Under the pieces are notes generated by a model. It saw nothing but the letters and a program-made list of their open reading frames with translations. It made no database searches and was not told the origin of the DNA. DNA of 64,000 nucleotides from Gracilaria vermiculophylla (taxonomy: Eukaryota > Rhodophyta > Florideophyceae > Gracilariales > Gracilariaceae), in the NCBI GenBank assembly GCA_019155205.2, contig JAHNZQ020003149.1, forward strand, positions 1,182,487 through 1,246,486, given 5' to 3'. The position numbers and the translations under genes are program-made. Of the stretch, positions 47,579-58,458 are shown in pieces (the first letter of the stretch is position 1; each line of letters opens with the position of its first letter).

Positions 47579-47852
47579 AAGCTGATGGAAAAATATGACA
47601 TTTCCATAATTTTTGATCGTAGGTTTCGAGCAATCTGGAGCCTTGGTGCAGTGCAACGGCACTGTAACGCGCATGGCAGCACGCTTATAATACGCTGACA
47701 CCGCACGCAGCGCTGCCTAAACGCAGCTTCTGAGCCTTCGCGCGTCAGCACCGCAGCTCTTGAGCTTCGGCCCATTGCGACGCCATCCCGCCGTCATCGC
47801 GCCGCGCACGGCCGTTGTCACCCTCATTGTGTTGCGCTGCATCCCTTTCGAC

Positions 47853-49304
47853 ATGCAACGCATACAACTTAGCTTCTTCGTCGCACTTCTCGCACTTTCC
47901 TACGCCTTCCCAATCAGCCCAAACGCCCATGGAGCTCTGAACTTTCAGCAACCGCTGCAACTTTTGCAGTCTCAGCATGCTCTCCAGGATGTAGACAACA
48001 TTGCACCAGCTATCTCCAACGCCACTGCTACTGCCATCGCCAGAGCAAACGGGATTCTAACACATTATTCGGATGCCCTACGCATAATCGCTATACCGAC
48101 GGGCATTTCTATCTCGTTCTTCGGCTATTTTCTATTGGCGCCTGTTCTCTTTTTAGCCGCGTTTGTCTCAGGTGGTGGTTTATGTTTCATAGCAGTATCC
48201 TCTGTATTGCACGAGGACACCCCAGCAGCGGCATGGATATCCATCGCAGCAATGTTACTGGGTGGTGCAATGCTGGGATTCATAGCATTGCGAGCGCTCA
48301 ACTTTGGGATGTTTGCCGTTGGCGCTGCGCTTGGAGTCATTCTTGCGTCTTGTTTCAAGACCACTCTAATTTCTTCGGCGTATCCGGCGGATCCGGAACT
48401 GGCATTCATCATCTCCGCCAGCGTAACCGGGCTGGTTTTCGGTCTATTGGCTATGTGTCTTCAGAAACAAATGCTCATATTTAGCACAGCGTATGCTGGA
48501 AGCGCCGCGGCTACGTTTGGAGTCGGTCATTTTGCGGGTCACTTTCCGACGACGGATGATCTTGCTAATGCGGAACAAGGTCATCTCAATGCCTGGCTTG
48601 TGTTTTATACATTGCTTGCCGTGTCCATTGGAACAGTTGGTATGGCATTTCAATTCTGGCTCGCGCAGAATAAGCCCATGCCAGAATACGCGCCGCGAGA
48701 TCGTCGGCGTAGGAGACAACGTGTTCGGTCTAATTCCTTTGATGCCTGGTCTGACCATGAGGATGATTGGGCCGATGATGTCTATATTGAGACAGTTCCG
48801 CTGCCGGCGTCACGTCGTAAGCTGTCCAGGCAGTCTTCTCGTTCTCCAAGTGAGAAACAACCACAAGTCGTGCTCCAGCAGGTGGCTGCATCCGACAATC
48901 CCGCGCAAGTTTCAGCCCATCTCGCGCAGAATTCTTGGGATGCTGCTGCACGTCTTACTCAGGACGAAGCGCACAATTCTACCGGGCAAGCCTCTGAAGA
49001 TGACACACGTGATGATTCACTTGTTCACATAATGTCCCCTACGGCCATTGTTGATGCTCCAAGTCATGAGACAGCGGACAATCCACAAGCTCACTATTCA
49101 TCGCAGAAAATTCCTACTACACTTCATCACACGGAGCCTAGGTACGTTCGAGGTCTAAGACTTCCTGACGACCAGCTGACAGACGTTAACGTCTCGTTGG
49201 AAAATGGTCATTACAAGATGGAAGCTGAAGACAAAGTCCCAGCACCTCTGGTTGACTTGTCTCTTGAGAGCGACCATGAACCCGCCTCTGTCAAGGTACA
49301 CTAA
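47853..49304 (+). CDS. DUF4203/TMEM198-like multi-pass membrane protein
   Basis: A 483-residue protein from the ATG at 47853. Residues 1-17 (MQRIQLSFFVALLALSY) form a signal peptide. After a lumenal segment come about seven membrane helices (residues 75-285), rich in Gly and Ala, with FFGYFLLAPVLFLAAFVSGGG, LLGGAMLGFIALRALNFGMFAVGAALGV and AFIISASVTGLVFGLLAM, as in TMEM198/DUF4203 proteins. The cytosolic C-terminal tail (about 290-483) starts with a basic patch (RDRRRRRQRVRS) and is Ser/acidic-rich, probably disordered and phosphorylated. Human TMEM198 acts in Wnt receptor signalling; algal members have no known role. The frame upstream begins at a TTG only, so the ATG with signal peptide is preferred. 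Confidence 0.75.
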   Translation: MQRIQLSFFVALLALSYAFPISPNAHGALNFQQPLQLLQSQHALQDVDNIAPAISNATATAIARANGILTHYSDALRIIAIPTGISISFFGYFLLAPVLFLAAFVSGGGLCFIAVSSVLHEDTPAAAWISIAAMLLGGAMLGFIALRALNFGMFAVGAALGVILASCFKTTLISSAYPADPELAFIISASVTGLVFGLLAMCLQKQMLIFSTAYAGSAAATFGVGHFAGHFPTTDDLANAEQGHLNAWLVFYTLLAVSIGTVGMAFQFWLAQNKPMPEYAPRDRRRRRQRVRSNSFDAWSDHEDDWADDVYIETVPLPASRRKLSRQSSRSPSEKQPQVVLQQVAASDNPAQVSAHLAQNSWDAAARLTQDEAHNSTGQASEDDTRDDSLVHIMSPTAIVDAPSHETADNPQAHYSSQKIPTTLHHTEPRYVRGLRLPDDQLTDVNVSLENGHYKMEAEDKVPAPLVDLSLESDHEPASVKVH

Positions 49305-51236
49305 GATGTTGAGCGAAGCGCCAACTGGATTGCAGGGCGTTATTGTCTGCCATGAAGTTCCACGTGCACAAGGTGCTATTGCTGTCGATATGGATCTCGC
49401 GCACAGTGGTTCGCAAGGTCTTACTCCCACAAGGGTTTTTTTTTTGAAGAACACGTTCTGGCAAGTGGAATCCACTGCCTCGTTGTGAGCTACGAGACAG
49501 GAGAGATTATTTATGTTGATTTGGTGTTGGGGCTCTGCAGTCTCTATGATCTCCACGAGTCCTACCTTCGACGGTACTACGTCAAGTGAAAGAATGTTGC
49601 AACACTGATTTATAGGATCTGATTCTGTTGTGGTACGAAATGACTTTGACCACGCGAAAGAGATGGCTCCGCAGGCTTACTTTGCGAAGCATTCCTGCGC
49701 GTTTTGTTTGCTCAAAGGAACTCCATGCGCTTTCTATGTTACTCACCACCGTCTATGCGGCGCGGAACTATGAAAGCATCTCTGGCATAAGAGAATGTGA
49801 CCCCATCGTTTTGGATGTCATTTATCCAGAAGTCAGCTCATGATCATGGAAGGCGGTACCGTCAACGTAATTTTACCACCACATATCTTAGTTGTAGTCA
49901 AAATTAGCACTTTCCCTTTGTAGATGATACTGGAGATTTCAAATGAAGAATTTTGCCTAACTCTAACTTGTCTCGGAGCATCATTCTTGGCCACTAGCCT
50001 GTAAGGTACACATGTGTCTGACAATCAAACACGGAACAGAGCGCAGATGGGTTGGAGCAACATTCATGTTACTGGATACTGTGCGGGAACTTGAACCTTG
50101 CTCTTCCTTCTTGACTCGATACATGAAAAGGGCAGTTTCGAAAATCGGCGATATGTGCTTTCTTGTTGTACAGCTTCATTGAAAGAGACTCCGTCGAGGA
50201 TTAATGTGGACCCAGACGATTTTGTTGGAAAAAAAGTATACATGATTGCCACAATATAAGTGGATAATTGGGCTTGACCATAGATGCATATCGCCATACT
50301 GCGTGACACGCTGAGATCTGAAGTTACGCAGGCTCCTTAATCACATATATGAATCGGTATAATGACTCTTGGCAGAGAGATGTTTCTCCTCCTTCAATTA
50401 TTTACTGTCTGATGCTCGCTGCCCGCATATACATCACACATTCGTCGAAGGACCTTATAATACAATTATAGTTTTTGTGGACAACTGGTGGAACTTATTC
50501 ATTATATGTCAATCAGGAAGATTTCTGAGAGTTGTCATTTTTGACACCTAATTTTAATCCAATAACCAATGAGTGAAAGACGACGTGAGCAGTTTTTGTT
50601 TTTTCAGCGACAGGTCAGGTCCCTCTCTCCTCGCAAAAAGGTCAGAAATGTGGCAGAAAACATCTCGTATCACATAAACGACAAAAAGTTGATTCCTGAT
50701 AAGCAAAAACCTGCAATATAAATTGAACCTGGTGGCAAATGTTTCTCAAAGCTAGATTTTATCTTTTGCAATTCGTCGAAGCAGTTTTTCTGTCGGTTAA
50801 GATATTTATTTAATGATCATGCTCCATGTAAACAATTGTCTGTTCGGTTTCTTGGAGGTATAAAATTTAAGTGAAGTCATGTTAAATGACACATTTGCTT
50901 AAGCTGCGTTATTTTCCAAGAAAAACCAGAGACAGAAGAGAGACAATAATTGTAGTCGCCAGACTTGAAGGTTCGTGGATTTTGCCGATCTAGTTTCCCA
51001 TCTCTCTCACAAAGTTTTCATTTCCTTCCGATTCCTCTCCAATTCGTTTCCAGTGTTTATCTTCAAACAGGAAAAGCGGGTCCTGTAGAGCAGAAACAAG
51101 ATATTCACTCTGAGGGACTTTGCTTGACAGCGGAGAGAGAGCAAGGTTTACAAAGCTGCGAGGACATTGACTTCCAAAACTCGAAGCACTTTTTCTCTCT
51201 TCTTTTGGTTCTTCTGGTTATTCTTGTCTTTCCGGA
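49305..51236. other. 1.9-kb region without a supported gene
   Basis: AT-rich toward 50.4-50.9 kb. Frames are short on both strands. I see no tRNA, repeat or domain. It probably includes the long 3' flank of the TMEM198-like gene. Confidence 0.45.
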
Positions 51237-51713
51237 ATGGAAAATAATACAGCAACTGATCCGTCAGCTAATGCAAAACATCGACATGTATCCAAGCGTA
51301 CAGCCCTCCGTTCAAGTTCCCAGTCATTCAATGAGAAAAATAAGAGTTTGATTTCCTCGGGAACATCACAAAGAAATGCATCGCACTCTCTTCATTCTAA
51401 AAAACAAGGAAATGAAGCTAAAGCCAACTCTCGACCAGTTGGAGTCAGCACACAGTCCCAAGCAATAACGAAGAAGGCGAGTAACTCAAGTCGCAGTATT
51501 CGAGAAAAAATGGATGTGCAGTTTAATCAAATGAAGGGCGTATTGGAACAGCTTGTCATGAAAAACAAAGAGCTTGAAATTGAAAACGATAACCTGAGAA
51601 AAGAAACTGCTCGTCTTCGCCAGGAAGTTAAAAGTTGTATAAAATGGCTGTCTGAAATGATTGGGATGGAAGAAATGATGAACGAAATATCAGGGCAACG
51701 ATCAACTCTTTGA
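51237..51713 (+). CDS. Small coiled-coil protein
   Basis: A 158-residue protein from the ATG at 51237. Residues 1-90 are polar, Ser/Asn/Lys-rich and probably disordered. Residues about 93-140 form a coiled coil with heptads (FNQMKGVLEQLVMKNKELEI, then ENDNLRKETARLRQEV), ending in SCIKWLSEMIGM. The sequence is like the leucine-zipper half of a bZIP protein, but a basic region with the N-x7-R pattern is not clear. Function is unknown. Upstream sequence is pyrimidine-rich. Confidence 0.6.
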   Translation: MENNTATDPSANAKHRHVSKRTALRSSSQSFNEKNKSLISSGTSQRNASHSLHSKKQGNEAKANSRPVGVSTQSQAITKKASNSSRSIREKMDVQFNQMKGVLEQLVMKNKELEIENDNLRKETARLRQEVKSCIKWLSEMIGMEEMMNEISGQRSTL

Positions 51714-53013
51714 GACGACCTATTGTCTCCCTGTTTGTCTGTTGTCGTGTATTTTTTGATGGAATGTAGGCAATACCCGGGTTATGTGACGTCGGCAGTT
51801 CTTTTTGAGGTTCAGAATCAAACGCGTGGTTCCACTATAAACATATAGCATAAGAACTCATCTCAATTTTATAAAGTATATCCAAGTGCAGTATGATGCT
51901 TGTCGGCTTTTGGTAGTTGAATTGGTACACCTACCTACCTGTGGTGATTCACCATGTTTTTCACCAGTGGAGAGAAACATTTTTAGCGAATGGTTATATA
52001 TTTTTCACCCGCGCCTGCGAAAAACAGGAGCGCTGAAAGGTATGGCGTGCGACTTCATTATCACGATGTGTTCCGTACTGGCAGTTTGCAACGAAAGTTT
52101 GTGTCGTGTTCAAAGCGTGTGAAATGGGAGCCGAGATAGTTTGGCAGTAGAATCGTCGATTTGCTGGAATGGACGCATTGAAATTTGGAACAGGATGAAA
52201 AGAGAAAAGCGCTGTCACGTCATCGTCATTGTGGGTGGAATGGCTTTCAGACGGAAGCTCCGGGAAGACTGGCGAGGAGGACAACCTATCGTACTTCCCA
52301 GAGCGCAGCATTATCTCTTGCAGCACTCCCAGATGCAGTGGTACAGGTGCGTTTGGTCGGTCTCAGGCGTAGCTCAACTCTTTGACCAAGGGTGGTTGGA
52401 AGGGCCATAAGCACAGTAATGGACGTGAGCATGACTACGTGCCTCGTCTGTCGTAGAGACCCTATGTGCTAGGCTACATAATGTAGCTAGATTGTGAGCA
52501 GATTCAGTACTTGTACGCATGTTGCTTTTCTACTGCAGTTTTGGCATGCATACGATATTGTTTTCTGGATCGTACAGAAGATTTAAATGTAAATGAGGTT
52601 TGTTGCTGGAGAGAGTAACACGTTTGTGGTGGAGGATTAAAGTAAAAACGAATTAGCATACAAAGCGAGACAGGTGTTCATTCCTAAGGTTGGAAATTGA
52701 ATCGAGAGAAAAACGGTCACACGATTAGTGGCGAAGGCGCCATTCATTTAGTCGACTATGTATGTTCTGTATGTTATTGTCGCCGCGCTGCCTCTTGTCA
52801 ATAACTCAATGCGCCTTGCAGAAGCCCACGTAAGGGCACAGTTGGCATGTGTGTGGCAGACGCAAGCTGCCGTAATCCTTTACTACTCTGCGCACTCGCT
52901 CTACAGTGCCTACAGTGCACCGCGCCAAGCCAACGCTGCGCACCATACTCTGCATGTTCCGTCCCATTGCACACCTATCTTAGATAGTACGCGCGTTCCT
53001 AGCTCAAAATGTG
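51714..53013. other. 1.3-kb region without a confident gene
   Basis: Short frames only. One ATG-initiated plus-strand frame (52758-53042, 94 codons) starts with a hydrophobic stretch, but its remainder is Ala/Tyr/Ser-rich without a pattern, so it is not called. Confidence 0.4.
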
Positions 53014-53299
53014 CTAGGACGTCTCACAGAAGACAATCTTAGGGTTGAATGTGAAATCGGTGGCTGGACGGTATTTGTAACCAATATGCGTATCCGAATC
53101 ACTCAAAGGCATCTTGGTGTACGCATTTAGATCGTTGGGGATCGTCAGGGTCACCCAAAGCCTGAACAATCTGAGCCATATAGTAATAAAATATTGAAAG
53201 GAAACAGCATTCACACAGCTGTTTTGCCTCTACGATACGAGCCAAAGCCAGAAGCAGGGGAACCATCCATATAAAAGACTGAATCAAACGGTAAAACAT
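53014..53299 (-). CDS. Candidate small secreted or membrane protein, intron likely
   Basis: The frame from the ATG at 53299 gives a convincing signal peptide or anchor (MFYRLIQSFIWMVPLLLALA, then RIVEAKQL). Another frame gives a protein-like C-terminus ending at 53014 (VTLTIPNDLNAYTKMPLSDS, then THIGYKYRPATDFTFNPKIV). They can be joined by a 46-nt intron with GTGTGA donor and GGCTCAG acceptor, or a 55-nt one ending TTCAG. Both give a secreted protein of about 75 residues. Its identity is unknown, and the splicing is an inference. Confidence 0.3.
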
Positions 53300-53360
53300 G
53301 GTCAGTGATGTAAGACTCAGTTATGAACTCAAGCTTGCGCCTAGTTCACGATCTGTTAAA

Positions 53361-53886
53361 TCACACAACTGCAAGTCCAAGATTTAGCAAAATTGCAGGA
53401 ACCGGAAAGGCAGGTGGTGCTCCTATTTGCACCGCGCAAATGACATCTTCACCATGATCGAAATCATCGTGACCGAAAAGGATTCCGGCGTTTAGAAGAT
53501 CCCTGATGCGCTCATGGAGCGGGTGTCCCTCACTAATTAGGCCACGAGAGGCCTTCTCAAAAGGTACATGAGGCATAGTAACCATGATGGGTTGGTTAAT
53601 CAATTGAGCTCCATATCTATTACTAGTAAGAGCATCCAACTCATCCCTGGTGTGTTCTCTCAAGAAGCGACCAGAAGCCGCGTCTTTCGACACTGGGATG
53701 CTTGAACTATCATCTTGAGATAAGCGTTCACGTGCAGCAGATAATACCCATCGACGGAATAACAACTGCGGCGTTTTAACCCTCCCTTCTCCATCCTAGT
53801 TTGTTAGCCAAGCATACGTACACCGTTCCACAAAGAGCGAGGAACACGAGAAGTATCAGCACACCGAATTTATCAGCATGAGTCAT
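53361..53886 (-). CDS. Candidate single-pass membrane protein, two exons, unidentified
   Basis: The main exon (53765-53361, 135 codons) has a protein-like frame with no ATG at its start (RRWVLSAARERLSQDD, GAQLINQPIMVTMPHVPFE, FGHDDFDHGEDVICAVQIG). Upstream, an ATG at 53886 opens MTHADKFGVLILLVFLALCGT, an N-terminal membrane helix. The two join in frame by a 58-nt intron (53823-53766) with donor GTGTACG, a CTAAC branch-like site, and acceptor GCCGCAG, the same acceptor as in PSMG3. The result is about 155 residues. A one-base sequencing error in the G-rich run is an alternative. The C-terminus is hydrophobic. No family is recognised. Confidence 0.4.
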
Positions 53887-54105
53887 CGTGGTGTACAACT
53901 ATTTGGCACAGTTTAATTCCGTTTGTACGGAAAGTGCCTTCGTACATTGTCCGATACGCATTTGATTTAATTCGAAGTGCCTATCTACAGCAGCGAACGC
54001 GTTACGGGTCGCTTCTGAGATCGAATGCGGAAGACCTTCCCTGGAAGACATTTAGGAACCGGATCGACATAAGGAAGAAGATATGGCCATACGAAATCAC
54101 GTTTC

Positions 54106-54540
54106 TCAGTTGTGGAGGAAGCGGTTGATTGCTAGCACGAGGACGGTTATTCCGACGGCGCCGAGCGTTTGCAACGTTCGGATCGGCATGGGGTCTGGGA
54201 GAACACGAGGTAAAACGGTTTTCGTATGGGGGGCCACGAAGAAGAGCACGTTTTGGTTGATGTTGTAAGAAAACATCCGTGTTGCGTGCGCTGCGAGGTG
54301 GCACCCCGAGAGATTGGCACGCGTATATTGCGCTCGCACCGCGTGGCCACAGCGCAAAAATTCCAACTCGAATCTCGTGCCAGTTGCCGCTCCATCTCTT
54401 TTCATCGTGACCACTAAGTTCCTCTTAGGCGTCAGTGCCCTTTGCGTCACGTGTCCATCACAGCAGTCACGCCGGACAGTTGGCACGGCAACTTGCCTTG
54501 CGAATGAGTCATAATAAGGTAAGACAGAGTTGGGTCGCAT
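54106..54540 (-). CDS. Hypothetical protein with C-terminal membrane helix
   Basis: A 144-residue frame from the ATG at 54540. The last 20 residues (TLQTLGAVGITVLVLAINRF, then LHN) form a hydrophobic helix with only three residues after it, the layout of a tail-anchored protein. The rest is soluble and basic, with SYNINQNVLFFVAPHTKTVL just before the anchor. No family is recognised. It is divergent from the F-box gene, with about 120 bp between start codons, which supports a real gene. A hidden intron cannot be excluded. Confidence 0.45.
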   Translation of the reverse strand: MRPNSVLPYYDSFARQVAVPTVRRDCCDGHVTQRALTPKRNLVVTMKRDGAATGTRFELEFLRCGHAVRAQYTRANLSGCHLAAHATRMFSYNINQNVLFFVAPHTKTVLPRVLPDPMPIRTLQTLGAVGITVLVLAINRFLHN

Positions 54541-54662
54541 CCAGCCGCCGTTGCTCTCATTACGGAGATATGACTTTGCGATGTGTTTGAGTGCATACTT
54601 TAAGACCGCCGCGCTCTTCTGCGCACCGTCTGTCTTCGCTCGGCTCGACTGCCGACAAAGTC

Positions 54663-55571
54663 ATGGAGATCAGCGCGGCCGAAAGACACAAGCTGCTTCT
54701 GTGCCCCTTGAGAGCCTTTCCGAAGCTCAAAAAAGGCACAAAAGCCCGTAACGCAGCATTGCGCTTTCAATCTTCTCGCCACCAGCGTTTTTCACGTACT
54801 GCCACACGCTCTCACAGTGTTTTACGCTGGGGCTCACTCCATCACGATGTTCAACAGAAGATCTTCGAGCAGTTACCTATTTCGGATTTACATAATGCCC
54901 GTCTTGCTGGTTTGGATCAGCAATCGTCGCATCTTCGGCAGTCTATCCGTCATTTGATGCGCAAAAGGTGTACACAATTGTATCCTCTATGGAATGAATG
55001 GAAATCAAGCAGTCGCTTCAAGAGTCGTGTCTACAGAAATGCTTGCGATCCGGTTCGGTTTACAACTGTCAAAGCCTTCGCCGCATGTCATTGCAATATT
55101 TCGTCCATGGCACACCTATGGCATTTTCGTGACTTAAAACGACTAAACATCAAGTTTTGCTCACTGTTCAGGCCTCAGCTACACCACTTTGAGAGTGCGC
55201 TTCGTGGCTGTCCAGGTCTGCTCCGACTCAACATCAGTGCTTGTCCGTACGAATATTTTCCAAAAGCCATTTTGGCTCTGAAGAAATTGCGGTATCTTGG
55301 CTTGTCGAGAACCCCTTTCCTCACGCAAAGACTACCCCATGATATGGGCGAACACTTACCCCATCTACAGGTTCTTGATCTATCTCATTGCATCTGGGTT
55401 ACGTCCATTCCAGATTCCGTGCTGACCCGTTTGGAGAATTACAGAAAGCAGCTTGTTCTCAGTGGTAAAAACATCAGACACTCTTGTTTGAAACTAGAAG
55501 GATGTGAATTGGAACAAAGACAAAAGCTTGTTTCTGCTGACAGATATCCATTTTTAGCCGGATCTGTGTGA
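54663..55571 (+). CDS. F-box and leucine-rich-repeat protein
   Basis: A 302-residue protein. An F-box lies at about residues 54-95 (WGSLHHDVQQKIFEQLPISDLHNARLA). The C-terminal half shows LRR-like segments: FRDLKRLNIKFCSLF, CPGLLRLNISACPYE, LKKLRYLGLSRTPF and LPHLQVLDLSHCIWV, with L-x2-L-x-L spacing. F-box/LRR proteins are substrate receptors of SCF (SKP1-CUL1) ubiquitin ligases; the substrate is unknown. The N-terminus is basic. The ATG at 54663 is used because the frame upstream begins only at a GTG. No introns are needed. Confidence 0.8.
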   Translation: MEISAAERHKLLLCPLRAFPKLKKGTKARNAALRFQSSRHQRFSRTATRSHSVLRWGSLHHDVQQKIFEQLPISDLHNARLAGLDQQSSHLRQSIRHLMRKRCTQLYPLWNEWKSSSRFKSRVYRNACDPVRFTTVKAFAACHCNISSMAHLWHFRDLKRLNIKFCSLFRPQLHHFESALRGCPGLLRLNISACPYEYFPKAILALKKLRYLGLSRTPFLTQRLPHDMGEHLPHLQVLDLSHCIWVTSIPDSVLTRLENYRKQLVLSGKNIRHSCLKLEGCELEQRQKLVSADRYPFLAGSV

Positions 55572-56850
55572 GATCCAGGCCAATGGTGCCGCTCGGGAGC
55601 GCGCTTTTTTTCGCCATCAATGCAGTCATTCATACGCACATATTCGTGCTCTGAATTTCTCTTAGGGCTTGTCCAGGCAGAGTACAGAAGGAGTCAGGGG
55701 TTTTCAATAAGTGGTTCTTGCATTAGCGTCCCTGCAGACGTCGAGGTTTCAAATGACAAGGCAATCAGCCTTATCCCTCTCCCTCTAAGTCCTTACGTAA
55801 TCGGAGGAATACAGTGCGTTTTGCATTGTATCTGTTTGGCAAGGGTTAGAACGAGGATGGGTGAGACAGGGTGAGGATTAACTTGGAAGAAAAGAACAGG
55901 TGTAGGCGATTATGATTGTCGACGACGACCTGTTATCAAGGACCGCACATTCTTTAAAGCCTTTGTTGCACTATACTTGTGGCATCTAAACGGTGTGCAA
56001 GCTTGTGCTTACGCAATCAAGGGGAGATCTTTTCAATTCTCTGTCACACGCCAACGGAGAAGCAACGTGTTCCCAAGTTGGCAAGCAAATTCACAATTTC
56101 AACAACCATTTTAAGCACCAAATGCTTGCGGAACGAAGTGACAGAGGTAAACTCTGTACAACCTGTGATAACAACTCTATAATTGCTGGCACAGCACGAA
56201 GCAAAAAAATGCGTGAACTCTTAGTGAAAGATTGAATACCCTTGAGTGATGAGGGGAAGGCGAGTCAGCTTTACTGCTCTCGGACGTCGATACTCTTGCG
56301 GTCTTTGCAGTATACATTGGAATTGCAAATAAAAAAATTTTAATCAAAAGAAGTGATAAAGCAGCACGTGAGAGGTGAATTTCACTTAGTCGTGGGTCAC
56401 CCTATGAAGCATATCCCATCATTTGATAGGTCCGCTTCGGATCATGATTTATGCCAACATTGTTTCATGGTTCACATAATTGCTGCTTTGACGACGTAGA
56501 AACATGAAGCACTCCTGCCGGCCAGTCTAGGCTTGCGTTAAACGTCATTGTATATGAGCGATCTTCATGACCGAGAATCAGTGCGGTCCCTACAAATGTA
56601 TTAGTAAGGTAGCCTACACACCTGCACAGTAGGCTACCAGAAGAGAAACGAACGCGAGAGGTGGACCCGTCCCTGATGCCCAGGGATGCGACAGCGTGGA
56701 CAACTGGGAGGCTTGCTTTAAACCTGAGACGGTCGTGTTTACTTACCAACTAGATATTGTCGCATACCGTGTTGTTGATTCATACGAGAATACAATGTGC
56801 ATATAGAACACATGCGCACCACACATGCAGAGATGACAAATAAAATGTAT
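55572..56850. other. Intergenic region between convergent genes
   Basis: 1.3 kb without a supported gene. A perfect 10-bp-arm hairpin (GGTAGCCTAC / GTAGGCTACC, 11-nt loop) lies at 56608-56638, about 215 bp past the stop of the PHR2-like gene. Confidence 0.45.
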
Positions 56851-58071
56851 CTACGCACGTGCGGCAACTTTCTGAGCCATATTCGCACTTCGCGCGGCAG
56901 TGGCATTTCTCTTACCCGAGTATTTTGCGGTGATGTATCTAAAGAAATCACGCCACACAAGCTCAAAGTACGTGGTAGACGTGACGAGAGTATGAGGTCT
57001 GGGTGATGCTTTCTTCATTTCGTCAAAGATCCTCCTGGGGGAAATGCATCCCAACGCCAACCACGGTGAGATGCGACATGAAAAGTCCGCTCCAAGGTGA
57101 GACGTAACCTGCGCTCTCGGCGAAAGTGCAGCATCAAAGCGCTTGCTTTCGGTCACATATGCCTGGACGCGCAGCATTGCTTCAGTTTCACCCCCTGTCA
57201 CAGAGGATATTCCGGCCGACGCAGTCTTGTACGAATCGGATTTGCACGCCAGTGGGGAGTCTTCGATGCCAAGTTGACGAAGACTGGGTATATCTCCCGC
57301 CTTGAGGCCATTGGGGAGCGACGGGAAGGAGTCGGGAGTGTGCAATGGGGTGCGGATGGTACCCGACTTTTGAACGGCCTCGCGGAAGTCAGAGTACACG
57401 TCAGGGATACTTTGAATAGGGAACGGCAAGTCATCCTCATGATAAAGGGTGTTCGCCCAAAAGGTAGACAATTGTGCGCCGTTTTTCTTTAGGGCCTCCT
57501 CCAGGGCAACTTCAACCTGTTGTTCGTCGTGAGTCACCTCTTTATGCGCAAACACATGCTGGCATTTTATAGAGCGGCAAATTTCTGGAACGACCTGTTC
57601 CGGGCGTCCAATGCGCACAATGAGGTCACTGCCTTTGGCACGCAGAGACTTTCTCAAATCGTCCACACTCTCAATCAAAAAGCGCGCCCTGTACTTTCCG
57701 GTCTTCTGGAAACCATAATCAGTCTTTCCAAAGTGCCTCGGATCAAAGCAATAAACAGGCACGACATTTTTAGCATCCTCCAAAGCAAAGGACAAAGCCG
57801 GGTGGTCATCAAGTCTCAAATCGGAACGAAACAAGACGACAACTTTATCCAGTCCCTTGCCTAGTGCGCCGTCATCAAAATAGGAGGCAGCGTGGCGTAG
57901 AGGAACGAGCTTCGTGGAGACATTGGGTGCAGCCGAAACAGCCGCCGCTCTCACACTAGCCAATGGGGGCAGCCCAACGGGTAGCGGCGTTCGAGACGCA
58001 CCTGGCACAGCCACGCGCGCACGCGCAGTAGGTGTGGAGCCCACAAAACCGGCGGTGGACGGGGGTGACAT
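56851..58071 (-). CDS. PHR2: PHR2-type photolyase/cryptochrome-like protein (short FAD region), plastid-type
   Basis: A 406-residue protein from the ATG at 58071. Residues 1-48 are Ala/Pro/Arg/Ser-rich without acids, a probable plastid transit peptide. The DNA_photolyase (antenna) domain begins about residue 75 (KVVVLFRSDLRLDDHPAL) and continues with VVPVYCFDPRHFG, KYRARFLIESVDDLRKSL and FAHKEVTHDEQQVE, closest to CRY-DASH/PHR2. The last conserved segment is FSCRISPWLALGCISPRRIF and TYFELVWRDFFRYI; the protein then stops after a basic tail. Full CRY-DASH proteins continue for about 100-150 residues with FAD and DNA contacts. Plant PHR2 ends at exactly the same place, so this is probably its natural form rather than a truncation. 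Blue-light or FAD function is unproven. Confidence 0.82.
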   Translation of the reverse strand: MSPPSTAGFVGSTPTARARVAVPGASRTPLPVGLPPLASVRAAAVSAAPNVSTKLVPLRHAASYFDDGALGKGLDKVVVLFRSDLRLDDHPALSFALEDAKNVVPVYCFDPRHFGKTDYGFQKTGKYRARFLIESVDDLRKSLRAKGSDLIVRIGRPEQVVPEICRSIKCQHVFAHKEVTHDEQQVEVALEEALKKNGAQLSTFWANTLYHEDDLPFPIQSIPDVYSDFREAVQKSGTIRTPLHTPDSFPSLPNGLKAGDIPSLRQLGIEDSPLACKSDSYKTASAGISSVTGGETEAMLRVQAYVTESKRFDAALSPRAQVTSHLGADFSCRISPWLALGCISPRRIFDEMKKASPRPHTLVTSTTYFELVWRDFFRYITAKYSGKRNATAARSANMAQKVAARA

Positions 58072-58458
58072 TTTAAGCACGGCACTCTTATCTGCGCAGG
58101 TAAAGGGGAGGAGGAGTCTGATAATATTTGGACCGGGAGGCGAGGGCGACGGTGAGGACGACGACGTTCGCGGCTAGAATGTGAATGTCTTGTGATGAGG
58201 TGAACGGCTGTCGCGATCACAGGTGCGGCGGGCGAGATGTGATTGCCAGGTGAGTGCGCTGGACACGTGGCGCGCAAAGCATGGCGCAGCGGCTGTGTTT
58301 CGAGAAAGGCGATTCGCGCTGCGCAGGGCAAACTAAACAATTGCGGTGCGGCAACTATTTAGCGCATCGCACATCTGACGTACGCCGCAGATCGCTGGCG
58401 AGCGGAAGGGAAGCGTTCCGCAGTCTGGTGCGCCGCGTGCCGACAATTGTTGAGCACC
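58072..58458. promoter_or_regulatory. Divergent promoter region of the PHR2-like and 58.5-kb genes
   Basis: 387 bp between divergent start codons. It has no obvious TATA box. If the two genes are co-regulated (both plastid-type), their shared elements are here. Confidence 0.4.
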
